A stretch of 64,000 nucleotides of DNA from Giardia muris (taxonomy: Eukaryota > Fornicata > Diplomonadida > Hexamitidae), in NCBI GenBank assembly GCA_006247105.1, contig CM016927.1:1116001-1180000 (forward strand), in the 5' to 3' direction. Under the pieces are notes generated by a model that did no database searches, had not been told where the DNA came from, and worked only from the letters and a program-made list of their open reading frames with translations. This document shows positions 8,837-17,432 of this stretch, piece by piece; the first letter of the stretch is position 1, and each line of letters opens with the position of its first letter. The translations under genes and the position numbers were made by a program.

Positions 8837-9703
8837 CTAGGGGTCGCCCCTACTCTTTCGGCACCCAAGGTTACAATTGCGTTCAAGAAGACGTGTCAAC
8901 GCTGGACCGTATCCACCATGTGCACGATGGGCGGGGGCGATGGGCACGGTGAAAGGGGAGATCCGGTTAAATTGGGACTCCATTGTGGGGAGAGGAGGAG
9001 CGTTTTGGTATCGTACATGCAAATCTTCACAGGATTGACACATGGCCGTAAAGTCGGACAACTCCAACGGGAGGAGGTCCCAGTTTGGCGTATGGAGTCG
9101 CATGTCTTCTTTGGTGGCAATCACCTTGAGCAGCGGCTCGTTTTCAGGCTCTACCGATTCCACTAAGGCCATATCATCATTGAACTCGACATATCCTAAC
9201 TCCACATCATGAGACCGCTCTTCCGGCTCCGGGGTGAGCGTATATTCCTGCTCGTCTATTTGGAAGTCCGGTAAAAGCCACTCGTTGCGGAACTGGCCAG
9301 CAAAGGCGGTCTCCTCTTCAGGTACTACGGACTGCGTTGAAACAATGGTAGGCGTCAGACCGAGCTCATAGACTTGTAGGGGGGGCATGCATTCGACGCC
9401 ACGGCAGGCATGAATGAAGTTCGCTGGCTTTGGAGCTACATTGGATAGGAATTGGATGAAGATGGGTTGACTGGAGGGGTTCTTCACGAGGTTCATGACA
9501 AAGCTGTAAAAGATGTCATTCGGTGTACTGCGGACACCAGTACGGAAGGTACGATTACCAATGAACAAGGGGCGCGATTCGGTCAGGAGGATGTGTTCGA
9601 CGATGGAGCAGAGCCGATTCATGGCGTCTGTAGTCATAACTGAGATCCCACGGTCGTAGGCGAGGGTCTGGATGGCGTCTCCGATGAGCTGGGACAAGTT
9701 CAT
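8837..9703 (-). CDS. Hypothetical protein, possible histone-fold N-terminus
   Basis: A 288-residue protein. The N-terminal ~45 residues (SQLIGDAIQTLAYDRG, then TTDAMNRLCSIVEHIL) have the helix-loop-helix spacing of a histone-fold or bromodomain-associated region, as found in TFIID subunits; this is a weak impression. The remainder is acidic and Pro-rich with no motif I recognise. The start is only nine bases from the start of the opposite gene, which looks like a TFIIH subunit. Confidence 0.65.
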   Translation of the reverse strand: MNLSQLIGDAIQTLAYDRGISVMTTDAMNRLCSIVEHILLTESRPLFIGNRTFRTGVRSTPNDIFYSFVMNLVKNPSSQPIFIQFLSNVAPKPANFIHACRGVECMPPLQVYELGLTPTIVSTQSVVPEEETAFAGQFRNEWLLPDFQIDEQEYTLTPEPEERSHDVELGYVEFNDDMALVESVEPENEPLLKVIATKEDMRLHTPNWDLLPLELSDFTAMCQSCEDLHVRYQNAPPLPTMESQFNRISPFTVPIAPAHRAHGGYGPALTRLLERNCNLGCRKSRGDP

Positions 9704-9712
9704 TTAAAAGGG
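9704..9712. promoter_or_regulatory. Nine-base bidirectional promoter TTAAAAGGG
   Basis: Only nine bases (TTAAAAGGG) separate the two divergent start codons at 9703 (minus) and 9713 (plus). The A/T-rich centre reads as a Giardia-type initiator in both directions. Mature mRNAs would need 5' UTRs of nine bases or less unless each transcript starts inside the other gene. Confidence 0.5.
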
Positions 9713-11167
9713 ATGCTAAGAGATATTCAATCCTTCCTTCAGAGGTATAAGGACCCACTTGTCCATGACAGTTATCGTATGCTCGTGCGGGAGCACAAGA
9801 TAATGACAGAGGCCGAGTTTCTACGGTTGTACGAACCGCTCCGCACCATGCTCAGTTTCGACCCGCAACAGCTCCATACGATTCCGCTCGACCATATGGC
9901 TTCCTTTCTGCCGAGGAAGTACGAGCCACTCCAAGAAGATCATGGCTTCATGCTGGAGACGGGGCCAAATGGAAAGCTCAATGTACGGCTGAATCAGGAC
10001 TATACGGATCTCCTCCTGGAGCTTTACCCGAAGTTGCGAGACGAGTACCCAGTACTTGCAGATGAGGAGAAGCCCGACGAGGCGGTCAGCTTGTTCTGGG
10101 CCCGGACCATCTTAGCGGCTTTCGACGAGCGATCAAAAGACGGGGACCGTGAGAAACAACGCTCACGGATGTTCCTTCTGGGGAGTACGACAATCGATGA
10201 CACGAATCGCCAGGCCGCAAAGCTTGTGGAACAGCTACGGGCCCAAGTGGGTAGTAGCGACCTAAGCCGCTTTGCTTCTCTCTTTGGAATTAATGCGATC
10301 CATCAAAGACTCGTTGCGGTAGCCGAGCGCTACTCGGGTATGCGCCTAGCAGGAACGAGTCCTGAAGCCTGCCCCGTTGGGCATGGAATAGACGAGGCTC
10401 TTTTTGACTCGTCTGGAGGCTCAAATCTAGAGCTCATCTCTGTCAATCACGTGGCACCTTTCGCGTTACCCTCCGGATTCGGGATGGGCGAGGACCCCTG
10501 CACTTGTTATAGGAGCGCTGCCAATTTCGTTCTGATGCGTTCCTTACAGACCTACAGCCTCCTACTGATGGACAGGGTGTACGGTCCTCGCATGCCTGTT
10601 GGGGATTGGGCCTCGGCTGACCGTACCGTTGGGAGTAGCCAACCCGAAGTACAAGTACCACCATCTCCGGTCAGAGCCTCGGAGTTTGAGCCTGTACTGA
10701 AAAGGACGGCCGCGGAGAGTGAGGTCGCATGTATTCTTGATCCCAGAGAAGCAGATAAAAAGACTACTAGCTTCCGGGAGCTGGCCAGGAAATACTTGGA
10801 GGAGAAGGGTGGGTGCAACATCTTAGATATTTCACGGAAGGTCCGTGCACTAGGAGAGAATATGGGCCCGCCTGTGACACCCTTCAAGCCGGAGTCTCTT
10901 CAAGACTCAGAGTTTATCGAGAATTATCAGTGGACCTTCGATACCGTGCGTCTAATCATGCAACTTCTTTATGACGACTACTACGAACCACTCCGCGCCG
11001 ATAAGCAGCGTTATCTGGAGCGTCTCACCCAATTGAAACGGTTCTTGGATGACAAGGCCGAACACGTTCTTCATCCCCTTCCTAATTGGTTGGGCCTTTA
11101 TCAATTCGCGCGCCGAGCCATCAGTCTATGTGACGGTGCTATCACGACGTTACGGAACGGAGAGTAG
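9713..11167 (+). CDS. TFIIH p62/Tfb1-like subunit (BSD-type)
   Basis: A 484-residue protein that I assign tentatively to the core TFIIH subunit p62/Tfb1, which acts in transcription initiation and nucleotide excision repair. Two tandem BSD-like segments are visible near the N-terminus: residues ~12-48 (DPLVHDSYRMLV...MTEAEFLRLY) and ~88-130, where a Leu-rich helix, a tyrosine-proline (ELYPKLRDEY) and the characteristic FW pair (SLFWARTI) match the second BSD of p62. The first segment lacks the usual Trp. No N-terminal PH domain is seen. The C-terminal half is helical, as in p62. Alternative: another BSD-containing protein. Confidence 0.55.
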   Translation: MLRDIQSFLQRYKDPLVHDSYRMLVREHKIMTEAEFLRLYEPLRTMLSFDPQQLHTIPLDHMASFLPRKYEPLQEDHGFMLETGPNGKLNVRLNQDYTDLLLELYPKLRDEYPVLADEEKPDEAVSLFWARTILAAFDERSKDGDREKQRSRMFLLGSTTIDDTNRQAAKLVEQLRAQVGSSDLSRFASLFGINAIHQRLVAVAERYSGMRLAGTSPEACPVGHGIDEALFDSSGGSNLELISVNHVAPFALPSGFGMGEDPCTCYRSAANFVLMRSLQTYSLLLMDRVYGPRMPVGDWASADRTVGSSQPEVQVPPSPVRASEFEPVLKRTAAESEVACILDPREADKKTTSFRELARKYLEEKGGCNILDISRKVRALGENMGPPVTPFKPESLQDSEFIENYQWTFDTVRLIMQLLYDDYYEPLRADKQRYLERLTQLKRFLDDKAEHVLHPLPNWLGLYQFARRAISLCDGAITTLRNGE

Positions 11168-11194
11168 GAGGGTCCTCTTTACTTGAGCCCGGGG

Positions 11195-12673
11195 TTACAC
11201 ACTCCCGAACTTCTGGAACCATTCCTCGTGCTTCTTGATGTCTGCGTTATTGACAGACGGCTTGGTCTTCTCGATGGCCTTCTCGAAGTCGTCCGGAAGG
11301 ACGACCAGACTCCTCTTGAACTCGGGATCGTTGTTCAACTGTCTTATCTCATCCAAGGACTTCCCAGAAATGGCCCTACGGAGTGGGGTCATGGAAACCT
11401 CGCGGATCAAGATGGAGATGTCAGCTCCGGAGTAGCCCTCCAGGCGCTTTGCTAACGCGTCAAGGTCAAGGCCCTTCGACGAGATATCCTTGAGGTTGAG
11501 TTCCAGTAGTTGCCTTCGAGACTCGAAGTCCGGAAGAGGGATGTAAATGCGCTTCTCAAGGCGTCGCTTAAGCGCCTCATCAAGGTCCCAGGGGAGGTTT
11601 GTAGCGGCCAGAGTCATGACGATCTTACATTGCTGGCCGGATGAGTCTTCTGAGACCACCCCGTTCTGGGTCGTAATCCCCTGCATTTGCGTAAGGATTT
11701 CGGACTTGATCCGCCGACTACATTCGTTATCTTCCCCAGTGCCACGGGCCGACATAAGGGCATCGATCTCGTCAAGGAAGATACATGAAGGGGCACGTGC
11801 ACGGGCGATTGTATAGAGTCCTCGGACCATCTTCTCGGCCTCTCCACGATACTTCGACTCGATATTACTCGCGGTAACCGCGAAGAACGTGAAGCCGGCC
11901 TTTGCGGCGGTCGCCTTCGCTAGTAGGGTCTTCCCAGTTCCCGGAGGCCCGAAAAGAAGAACTCCCCGCCATGGAGACAAGATACCAGTGAAGAAGTCCG
12001 GAAGAACCATTGGGAGGACGACCGCCTCCTCAAGTAAGCGCTTGGCCTCAGGAAGCCCGGCAATCTGGTCGAAGGTGATTCCAGTGTTCTCGACGATACA
12101 CTCGCTCACAGCGGCGACAACCTCCGGGGAAATACCCTCATATTGGTTCGCGGTAGGCTTTATATCCCGTGGATTCTCCCCAGATTGACGGGCTTGGTCC
12201 GATGGGAGAGGGGGTGGGTCTCTTTGCTTAGAACGGCCAGGACGACCAGGAATCTCATAAGCATCAGACTTTGGAGGCCCCTCGGCCTTTCTATAAGAAG
12301 GTGGGTTCTGGGCCGGCGGTGGCGCACGAGTGTTCCTTCTAGGCGGTGGTGCGGCCTTTTTAGGTAAGGCGCCAAGACGATCGTCGCGTTCAGAAACGCT
12401 CGAGCTCGACGGCTGCTTCTTCAGCTGGGGCCGTCGAAGCAGGTCACTGAGGCTATTTTCGTACTTCTGGACGATGGTGACCTCATCTTTGACCTTATTC
12501 TTGATATGGTACCATCTATCGCGATCTGCAGGATCTCGGACGTTATGAAGGTATCGGGCGAGCTGGGCGATGAAGCCATCGTAGCAGGTGAGAGCCTGCC
12601 CGTACTCCCCCGCCATGACGTTCTTTCGCGCGGTCTGAAGGTCATTGATAGCCGATTGTAAATCTGATGCCAT
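11195..12673 (-). CDS. KATNA1: Katanin p60 AAA ATPase
   Basis: A 492-residue microtubule-severing AAA ATPase. Residues 1-80 match the katanin p60 N-terminal (MIT-like) domain (ARKNVMAGEYGQALTCYDGF, then DPADRDRW), which separates it from spastin and VPS4. A Pro-rich linker runs from 85 to 175. The AAA domain has Walker A GPPGTGKT (242-249), Walker B FLDEID (299-304), an arginine-finger region and the C-terminal helix ending EEWFQKFGS, as in katanin. It hydrolyses ATP to extract tubulin and is expected at flagella, spindle and the ventral disc. ATG at 12673 is preceded by a run of As. Downstream of the stop, AGTAAAG near 11175-11181 could serve as the polyadenylation signal. Confidence 0.9.
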   Translation of the reverse strand: MASDLQSAINDLQTARKNVMAGEYGQALTCYDGFIAQLARYLHNVRDPADRDRWYHIKNKVKDEVTIVQKYENSLSDLLRRPQLKKQPSSSSVSERDDRLGALPKKAAPPPRRNTRAPPPAQNPPSYRKAEGPPKSDAYEIPGRPGRSKQRDPPPLPSDQARQSGENPRDIKPTANQYEGISPEVVAAVSECIVENTGITFDQIAGLPEAKRLLEEAVVLPMVLPDFFTGILSPWRGVLLFGPPGTGKTLLAKATAAKAGFTFFAVTASNIESKYRGEAEKMVRGLYTIARARAPSCIFLDEIDALMSARGTGEDNECSRRIKSEILTQMQGITTQNGVVSEDSSGQQCKIVMTLAATNLPWDLDEALKRRLEKRIYIPLPDFESRRQLLELNLKDISSKGLDLDALAKRLEGYSGADISILIREVSMTPLRRAISGKSLDEIRQLNNDPEFKRSLVVLPDDFEKAIEKTKPSVNNADIKKHEEWFQKFGSV

Positions 12674-12738
12674 TTTTTAGGTGCCCAGAAGATGATATCC
12701 GACTCGGATTTACGACTATGAAGGGTATGGGATGGTGG

Positions 12739-15270
12739 CTAAAGGTCTGAACTGTCGGACGACTCACTAGGGGAGGTATGGGTGAGGAGGTCGTTCGACC
12801 CATCCGAGTCGTCGATGGGGCTTTCATGCTCGTCTTCCTTGCGAACGATCGGGGGGAACCCCAGAAATTCAGAGATGCGCACGAAGACGTCGAAGTTGTG
12901 TAGCATGTTGGTGTGGGTGAGCCCAGGGAACGCGACGCGGTCATGGACATAAGCATCAGGGATACCATCACGAAGAGCACTATTCAAGATGACGGTCCCA
13001 TCACCTTGAACAAAGACAAAGGTGGGGAGCTGGTTAGGAAGCTCGGAGTAATCGGAGACGGGACGTGGGTAGACGACATGGAGAGGAGTTTCCTTCCCAT
13101 AGGCGACAAGATTCAGGAAACGGAAGGCATCAGGATTTGTGGGGAATTGAATAGGTGTTTCTCGTCGTTCGGCTGAATATTTCCAATACCCATGAAACGA
13201 CGGAAACAATAGGGAATCGATAGTCCCAGGTTTGATCACGTGGTCGATGAGCTCAAGGATTGGCCGTTCAGGGATCTGACGACGAGAGATGTTCGAAGCC
13301 CAAGGAGCCAGATATGGCCTCAAGATGACGGAACGTGTCCTATGCTCCGACGACTTCGACGACACGTCACTTATCTCAACGCGACCCTCTATCTCCTTCG
13401 TACTCGTCACGTTCGAGAGGGAAAGGTCTTGGTCAATCGGACTCTTACTAGTTCCTCCTTCCGATGCCTCGATGGGCTTTTTCTGGCCATACCCGCTCTC
13501 ACCCGTGTCTACCCTTTTGATTTTGGGTTCCTTTTCTATATGTGGAAGCTCATTGAAGTTCAAGATGGCCTTTCTTGCCAATATGACTCGCCCGCTAACG
13601 TTCACGTACGTTGGGATCTGTTCTGCCATCGCCGAGAACTCTTCTAGCAGGACGGTCGTCTCGGCATGGCTGCATATCTCTGGAAACTCGATCCACGAAA
13701 GGGTTCTGGTACCCTTGAAGCCTCCGTTCGTCTCTTCAAGAAACTGAGAGAAGGGTGTGTTAGCTCTCAAGGCTATCGAGTCTCCAGCGAGGCAAACGTC
13801 CGGGTGCATGGAGGCATTCCCCGAGACGCGTCTGGAGAACTGCAAAGGGATGATCTCTTCATTTCTCGTCATATATGGTGCCCAAGGGGTATAACATTCC
13901 CACAAAAACGTGGTCGGCTCGCTCGGTAACGTCATCAGCGGAGGCCGAACTCTATTGGAGGCAGATACGATAATCGAAGTCGAGGTTTGAAAAAGAAAGT
14001 CGGATTCGGTTGTAGGAATGAGGTCTGGGGAGAATAGACTTGTGGACATGGAGAGAGAGGTGGCGCAGGAGAGAGGGGTCGTCCCCTCGGGATAAAGCTC
14101 TGAACTTGGCGAGAAAGCAGTATTTTGTCGCAGATAAACGACACCAAGATCAACGAGTTCGGGTACGTTCTCGGGATCTCTAAAGGGTCTTTCGAGGAGC
14201 TTCTCGAGGCGGTGCCTACGTCTCTTCCGGACCATTTGTGTCCCACCGTCGAAGATCAGCTTCACGGCACGTGGCTTGCAACATTTCTGGAGAAGCTTCA
14301 GGGTTTTGACGACGTCGACGGTGAGTAGGTTCGGGTCCGCGGAGATGCGCTCAAGGATGCAGAAGGCGACATCAGGAATTCTGTGCTTATACGCGTTCCT
14401 ACTTAGTTTGATGCAGACGGTTGGGGCATCATCGGTTTTCTGTTCATCCCGACCAATTTGCCCAGAGGCTTGGCGCTCACTATGTGGTGGTAGGTCTGTG
14501 GGCGATTTCATTCGTTTCTTGACATAGATTCTACTAGTGACAAAGCTGCTACCTCCGCAACCGCCGGGGGCGGGAAGTAAAGAGACGAAGGAGCCGGAGG
14601 AGGACTCAACGCCACGACCACAGGAATAGGGGATGGGTAAGCGAAGGGTATAACCGGTGAGAAATCCTAACAGGCCAATACCTCCAACTCCATCGAAGGG
14701 GACGCACAGGGCCACGAGGCGACACACGTCGTCGTTCCAGTCCGAGAACCGACGCATATACGAGGTAGCAACGAGGCCTCCAAGTGAGTGAGTGATGAGT
14801 GTGATCCGTTGACCCCCATTCCGGTTCCTCAAGCTCTTGATCGTCTTCCGAAGCCCTTCCAAAACGCAAGGGTGACTTATCTCTTGCCGCCAATCATAGG
14901 TGAAGGCGTCAAGGTCGACCTCCTCCTGGTACCCGTGGTAGGTCGTAAACCAATTGATGAACGTCTCATAATAGTAGCCTAAGCGCTTCCTCTTCAACAT
15001 TCCCTCAAGGCCTTTGATGGCGAACAGACGACGAGCTCCTGACAGCCCATTCACGGGCTCAACGCTCGCATACTCCCTCACATACGACTCATAGACCAGC
15101 GTCTCGGGGTTGGGTGTCCCCCATAGGTAATGCGTTATCTTCCGGGCGTACTGCGGCTTTGGGAAGATCTGGGAGTTGACCCAAGCGTCCTCGACGTGGT
15201 CGGCCCCTCGGGCGCGCGCGACCATCCTACTTCCTGCCGTACCCGGGATCAGGAGGATAGGAGGCGGCAT
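12739..15270 (-). CDS. LCAT-family acyltransferase/phospholipase with large insertion
   Basis: An 843-residue alpha/beta hydrolase of the lecithin:cholesterol acyltransferase/PDAT/phospholipase family. The N-terminus has the family's PILLIPGTAGSRM, followed by AFTYDWR (122-128) and the nucleophile elbow THSLGG with Ser162. The acid (GDGTV, Asp757) and the histidine (LTHTNM, His786) lie near the C-terminus, so a full triad is present. Between them is an insertion of some 450 residues, largely polar and low-complexity; typical family members are 400-650 residues long. There is no obvious signal peptide or membrane helix. ATG at 15270 follows A5 then a run of nine Cs. It probably transfers or removes fatty acyl chains on phospholipids or sterols. 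Confidence 0.8.
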   Translation of the reverse strand: MPPPILLIPGTAGSRMVARARGADHVEDAWVNSQIFPKPQYARKITHYLWGTPNPETLVYESYVREYASVEPVNGLSGARRLFAIKGLEGMLKRKRLGYYYETFINWFTTYHGYQEEVDLDAFTYDWRQEISHPCVLEGLRKTIKSLRNRNGGQRITLITHSLGGLVATSYMRRFSDWNDDVCRLVALCVPFDGVGGIGLLGFLTGYTLRLPIPYSCGRGVESSSGSFVSLLPAPGGCGGSSFVTSRIYVKKRMKSPTDLPPHSERQASGQIGRDEQKTDDAPTVCIKLSRNAYKHRIPDVAFCILERISADPNLLTVDVVKTLKLLQKCCKPRAVKLIFDGGTQMVRKRRRHRLEKLLERPFRDPENVPELVDLGVVYLRQNTAFSPSSELYPEGTTPLSCATSLSMSTSLFSPDLIPTTESDFLFQTSTSIIVSASNRVRPPLMTLPSEPTTFLWECYTPWAPYMTRNEEIIPLQFSRRVSGNASMHPDVCLAGDSIALRANTPFSQFLEETNGGFKGTRTLSWIEFPEICSHAETTVLLEEFSAMAEQIPTYVNVSGRVILARKAILNFNELPHIEKEPKIKRVDTGESGYGQKKPIEASEGGTSKSPIDQDLSLSNVTSTKEIEGRVEISDVSSKSSEHRTRSVILRPYLAPWASNISRRQIPERPILELIDHVIKPGTIDSLLFPSFHGYWKYSAERRETPIQFPTNPDAFRFLNLVAYGKETPLHVVYPRPVSDYSELPNQLPTFVFVQGDGTVILNSALRDGIPDAYVHDRVAFPGLTHTNMLHNFDVFVRISEFLGFPPIVRKEDEHESPIDDSDGSNDLLTHTSPSESSDSSDL

Positions 15271-15326
15271 GGGGGGGGGTTTTTGCCTACCTTTGAAGAA
15301 ATACTTGCAGATGATTAGCCCACTTC

Positions 15327-15333
15327 ATTCACT
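15327..15333 (-). terminator. Polyadenylation signal overlapping the DDI1 stop
   Basis: Minus-strand AGTGAAT, an exact AGTRAAY match, overlaps the last two bases of the TAG stop (15334-15332) of the DDI1 gene. Confidence 0.6.
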
Positions 15334-16198
15334 ATACGAAGAGATGGGAGGGCTGTGTGGGCTGCGGAGGGAGAGGTGTCATACCGGAACGAAGGTCATC
15401 CTCGGTGACGAGAGGGATCGATGCCCCGCTCATATGTAGGCGCATATTCGTCAAGTCAATTATCGCACCATAATGTTTCAACGTCGATGCTCCGATGAGG
15501 GTATCACAGACGTCACGCAGGACTATGAAGCTAACCGGGACCACGACGTCACCAAACCGTACCTCGCATAGGTGAACCTTCCCGACGATCTCGGTCGCAC
15601 CAATCCCGACCGCACGCCCACTACAGCGCGTATCGATCTTTTGCATCAGGTTACACCCTTGCGCCGTCTCAAGCGAGATCGAACTATACTCAGCCCCGGT
15701 ATCCACGACGGCCATGAGTCCACACCCATTGGCCTCGATGTATGCATAGACCGTCGCCCCACGATGACTCAATAAGTGTGGGTAGTGAAGCTGTGCAGTC
15801 TCTATGTCCTGCTGGACCAAAGACATGGCGCCCATGCCACCCATCAAGGCCGTTGACGTCTGTAACGACTCCCCAGTCGTCGTTGATACTGCCTGATACT
15901 GTCTAGTAAGTGGTAGGTTAAGGGTCGAAGTGGTAGTCCGCGCAAGCATAGGATTCGTGGGAGTCCCTGAACTAGGGGGCGTGTACACGAACACATCGAG
16001 CACCGCACCCTCGGGGAGGGTGCTCAGAGCTAGCGTCGGGGAGAGGGCCTGTCGATCGAACGTCAGGGAGATGAGGTCCGGGCTCGCCAGGATGTGTCGT
16101 TGGAGCACGAGCATCTGGATAAGCGCACGGACGGTCAAGACGTGCGATGTGCTCACCGGGAGGACACCTCCCGGCGAAGTGCGCACAAAAAGACTCAT
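15332..16198 (-). CDS. DDI1: DDI1-type ubiquitin-shuttle aspartyl protease
   Basis: A 288-residue homologue of DNA-damage-inducible protein 1. The N-terminal ~80 residues resemble a divergent ubiquitin-like domain. The retroviral-type protease fold follows at about 148-265, with catalytic VVDTGAEYSS (Asp166; the usual motif is DSGAQ or DTGAQ) and the family's second signature IDTRCSGRAVGIG...IVGKVH. DDI1 proteins bind ubiquitin chains and cut polyubiquitinated substrates at the proteasome. There is no C-terminal UBA domain. I chose ATG at 16198; the next codon upstream that would extend the protein is TTG. The gene is divergent from the SHIPPO gene across 22 bases. Confidence 0.88.
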   Translation of the reverse strand: MSLFVRTSPGGVLPVSTSHVLTVRALIQMLVLQRHILASPDLISLTFDRQALSPTLALSTLPEGAVLDVFVYTPPSSGTPTNPMLARTTTSTLNLPLTRQYQAVSTTTGESLQTSTALMGGMGAMSLVQQDIETAQLHYPHLLSHRGATVYAYIEANGCGLMAVVDTGAEYSSISLETAQGCNLMQKIDTRCSGRAVGIGATEIVGKVHLCEVRFGDVVVPVSFIVLRDVCDTLIGASTLKHYGAIIDLTNMRLHMSGASIPLVTEDDLRSGMTPLPPQPTQPSHLFV

Positions 16199-16220
16199 TG
16201 ATGGCAAAAAAGCAGATCTG
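16199..16220. promoter_or_regulatory. Short divergent promoter between DDI1 and SHIPPO genes
   Basis: Twenty-two bases containing CAAAAAAG between two divergent starts (16198 minus, 16221 plus). An ATG at 16201 on the plus strand is out of frame and reaches a stop after six codons (TGA at 16219-16221, overlapping the real start), so scanning ribosomes could meet a tiny upstream frame. Confidence 0.45.
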
Positions 16221-17432
16221 ATGAACTACAAAACTGTCGGACCCGGCCCGGCCGGTTACGACATCAAGTCGACGCTGGGGGACGCCCCTGCATGGTCCTT
16301 TCGGGGCCGTTATGGGAGTAAGATGGAAAGCATTGGGCCGGGACCCGGAGCATATCAAGATCATCCCGGACATAGCGGGCCCGCATTCACGATGAGTGGG
16401 CGCGAGGGAGTCGACTACGCAAACATCACGCCCGGGCCCGCGGCCTATACTCAAGACGTTCGCCCGATCAAGCCTCAGTCTCCTTGCTTCTCTCTTCGTA
16501 GCCGTAACGTGACTGAGCCCCGCAATACAAATCCAGGCCCTGGAGCCTATGATCAGGACGTATCACCCATCAAACAGCGTGCGCCTGCAGCCTCTCTTTC
16601 CGGCCGCACGCCTATGGGACAACCGGACGTGACACCCGGGCCTGGGGCGTACAAACAGGATGTACGATATATAAGACGGTCCTCCCCGGCATATTCCCTC
16701 TCGGGACGGCCAGAGGTGCAAGAGACGACACGGACGCCCGGTCCCGGTGCATATACGATCGCCACACACATCGGTGAGGATGCCCCGGCATCATCTCTTC
16801 GAGGGAGGCACACCTTAGGGAGGCCAGACGACTTCCCTGGGCCAGGAACATATGATCAAGATGTCTCCCTAATCAAGGTGGCCAGTCCAGCCTTCTCGCT
16901 TTCTAGTCGGCATTCGCTCACTCAAAAGGCCAGTACGCCAGGCCCAGGGGCGTATGATGCCAACATTAAGCCGACGAAGGCGTCGGCGCCAGGGTATTCC
17001 ATTTCAGGACGTCAATCCTCCCCCTATAAACATGACACACCTGGACCCGGAGCCTATGACCATAAGAACTATGGGAAGATCAAAACGGGGTCTCCTGCGT
17101 TTTCGCTCAGCGGAAGGCCACGGATGTCGAAGCAGGACACCTCTCCAGGGCCTGGTGCGTACAACACGGAAAACTACCTTGGGACGGGTACGAACAGTCC
17201 GGCTATCAAGATGGGGATACGGTTCCGGCAACGAAGACGGTTAGCCAGCCCTGGGCCTTCAGACTACTCTCCAGAACAACCAAGATCGATCCCTTCTTTC
17301 AAACTGATTTCTCAGGGCCATGGAGATACACAGGTTCAGTCGACTCCTGGGTTCTACAAGTTGCCGTCGATGTTAGGTGGCCCTGCGTTTAGTCTTTCTG
17401 GTCGGACTCCTATGACTTACTATCCTAATTAG
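16221..17432 (+). CDS. SHIPPO/STPGR (ODF3-like) axonemal repeat protein
   Basis: A 403-residue protein built from about eleven sperm-tail PG-rich repeats. The PGPGAY motif or close variants (PGPAGY, PGPAAY, PGPGTY, PGPSDY) recur every 30-40 residues, alternating with PAFSLSGR-type segments. The ODF3/SHIPPO family associates with axonemal and cytoplasmic doublet or singlet microtubules, some members as microtubule inner proteins, so a role in the eight flagella is likely. I chose ATG at 16221, where the repeats begin; the frame extends upstream, but that part is antisense to DDI1. The 3' end overlaps the next convergent gene by eight bases. Confidence 0.88.
   Translation: MNYKTVGPGPAGYDIKSTLGDAPAWSFRGRYGSKMESIGPGPGAYQDHPGHSGPAFTMSGREGVDYANITPGPAAYTQDVRPIKPQSPCFSLRSRNVTEPRNTNPGPGAYDQDVSPIKQRAPAASLSGRTPMGQPDVTPGPGAYKQDVRYIRRSSPAYSLSGRPEVQETTRTPGPGAYTIATHIGEDAPASSLRGRHTLGRPDDFPGPGTYDQDVSLIKVASPAFSLSSRHSLTQKASTPGPGAYDANIKPTKASAPGYSISGRQSSPYKHDTPGPGAYDHKNYGKIKTGSPAFSLSGRPRMSKQDTSPGPGAYNTENYLGTGTNSPAIKMGIRFRQRRRLASPGPSDYSPEQPRSIPSFKLISQGHGDTQVQSTPGFYKLPSMLGGPAFSLSGRTPMTYYPN

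Noticed and set aside
15930..16220. Upstream extension of the SHIPPO-repeat frame
   Set aside because: It is antisense to DDI1, contains no PG-rich repeat, and a better ATG lies exactly where the repeats start.
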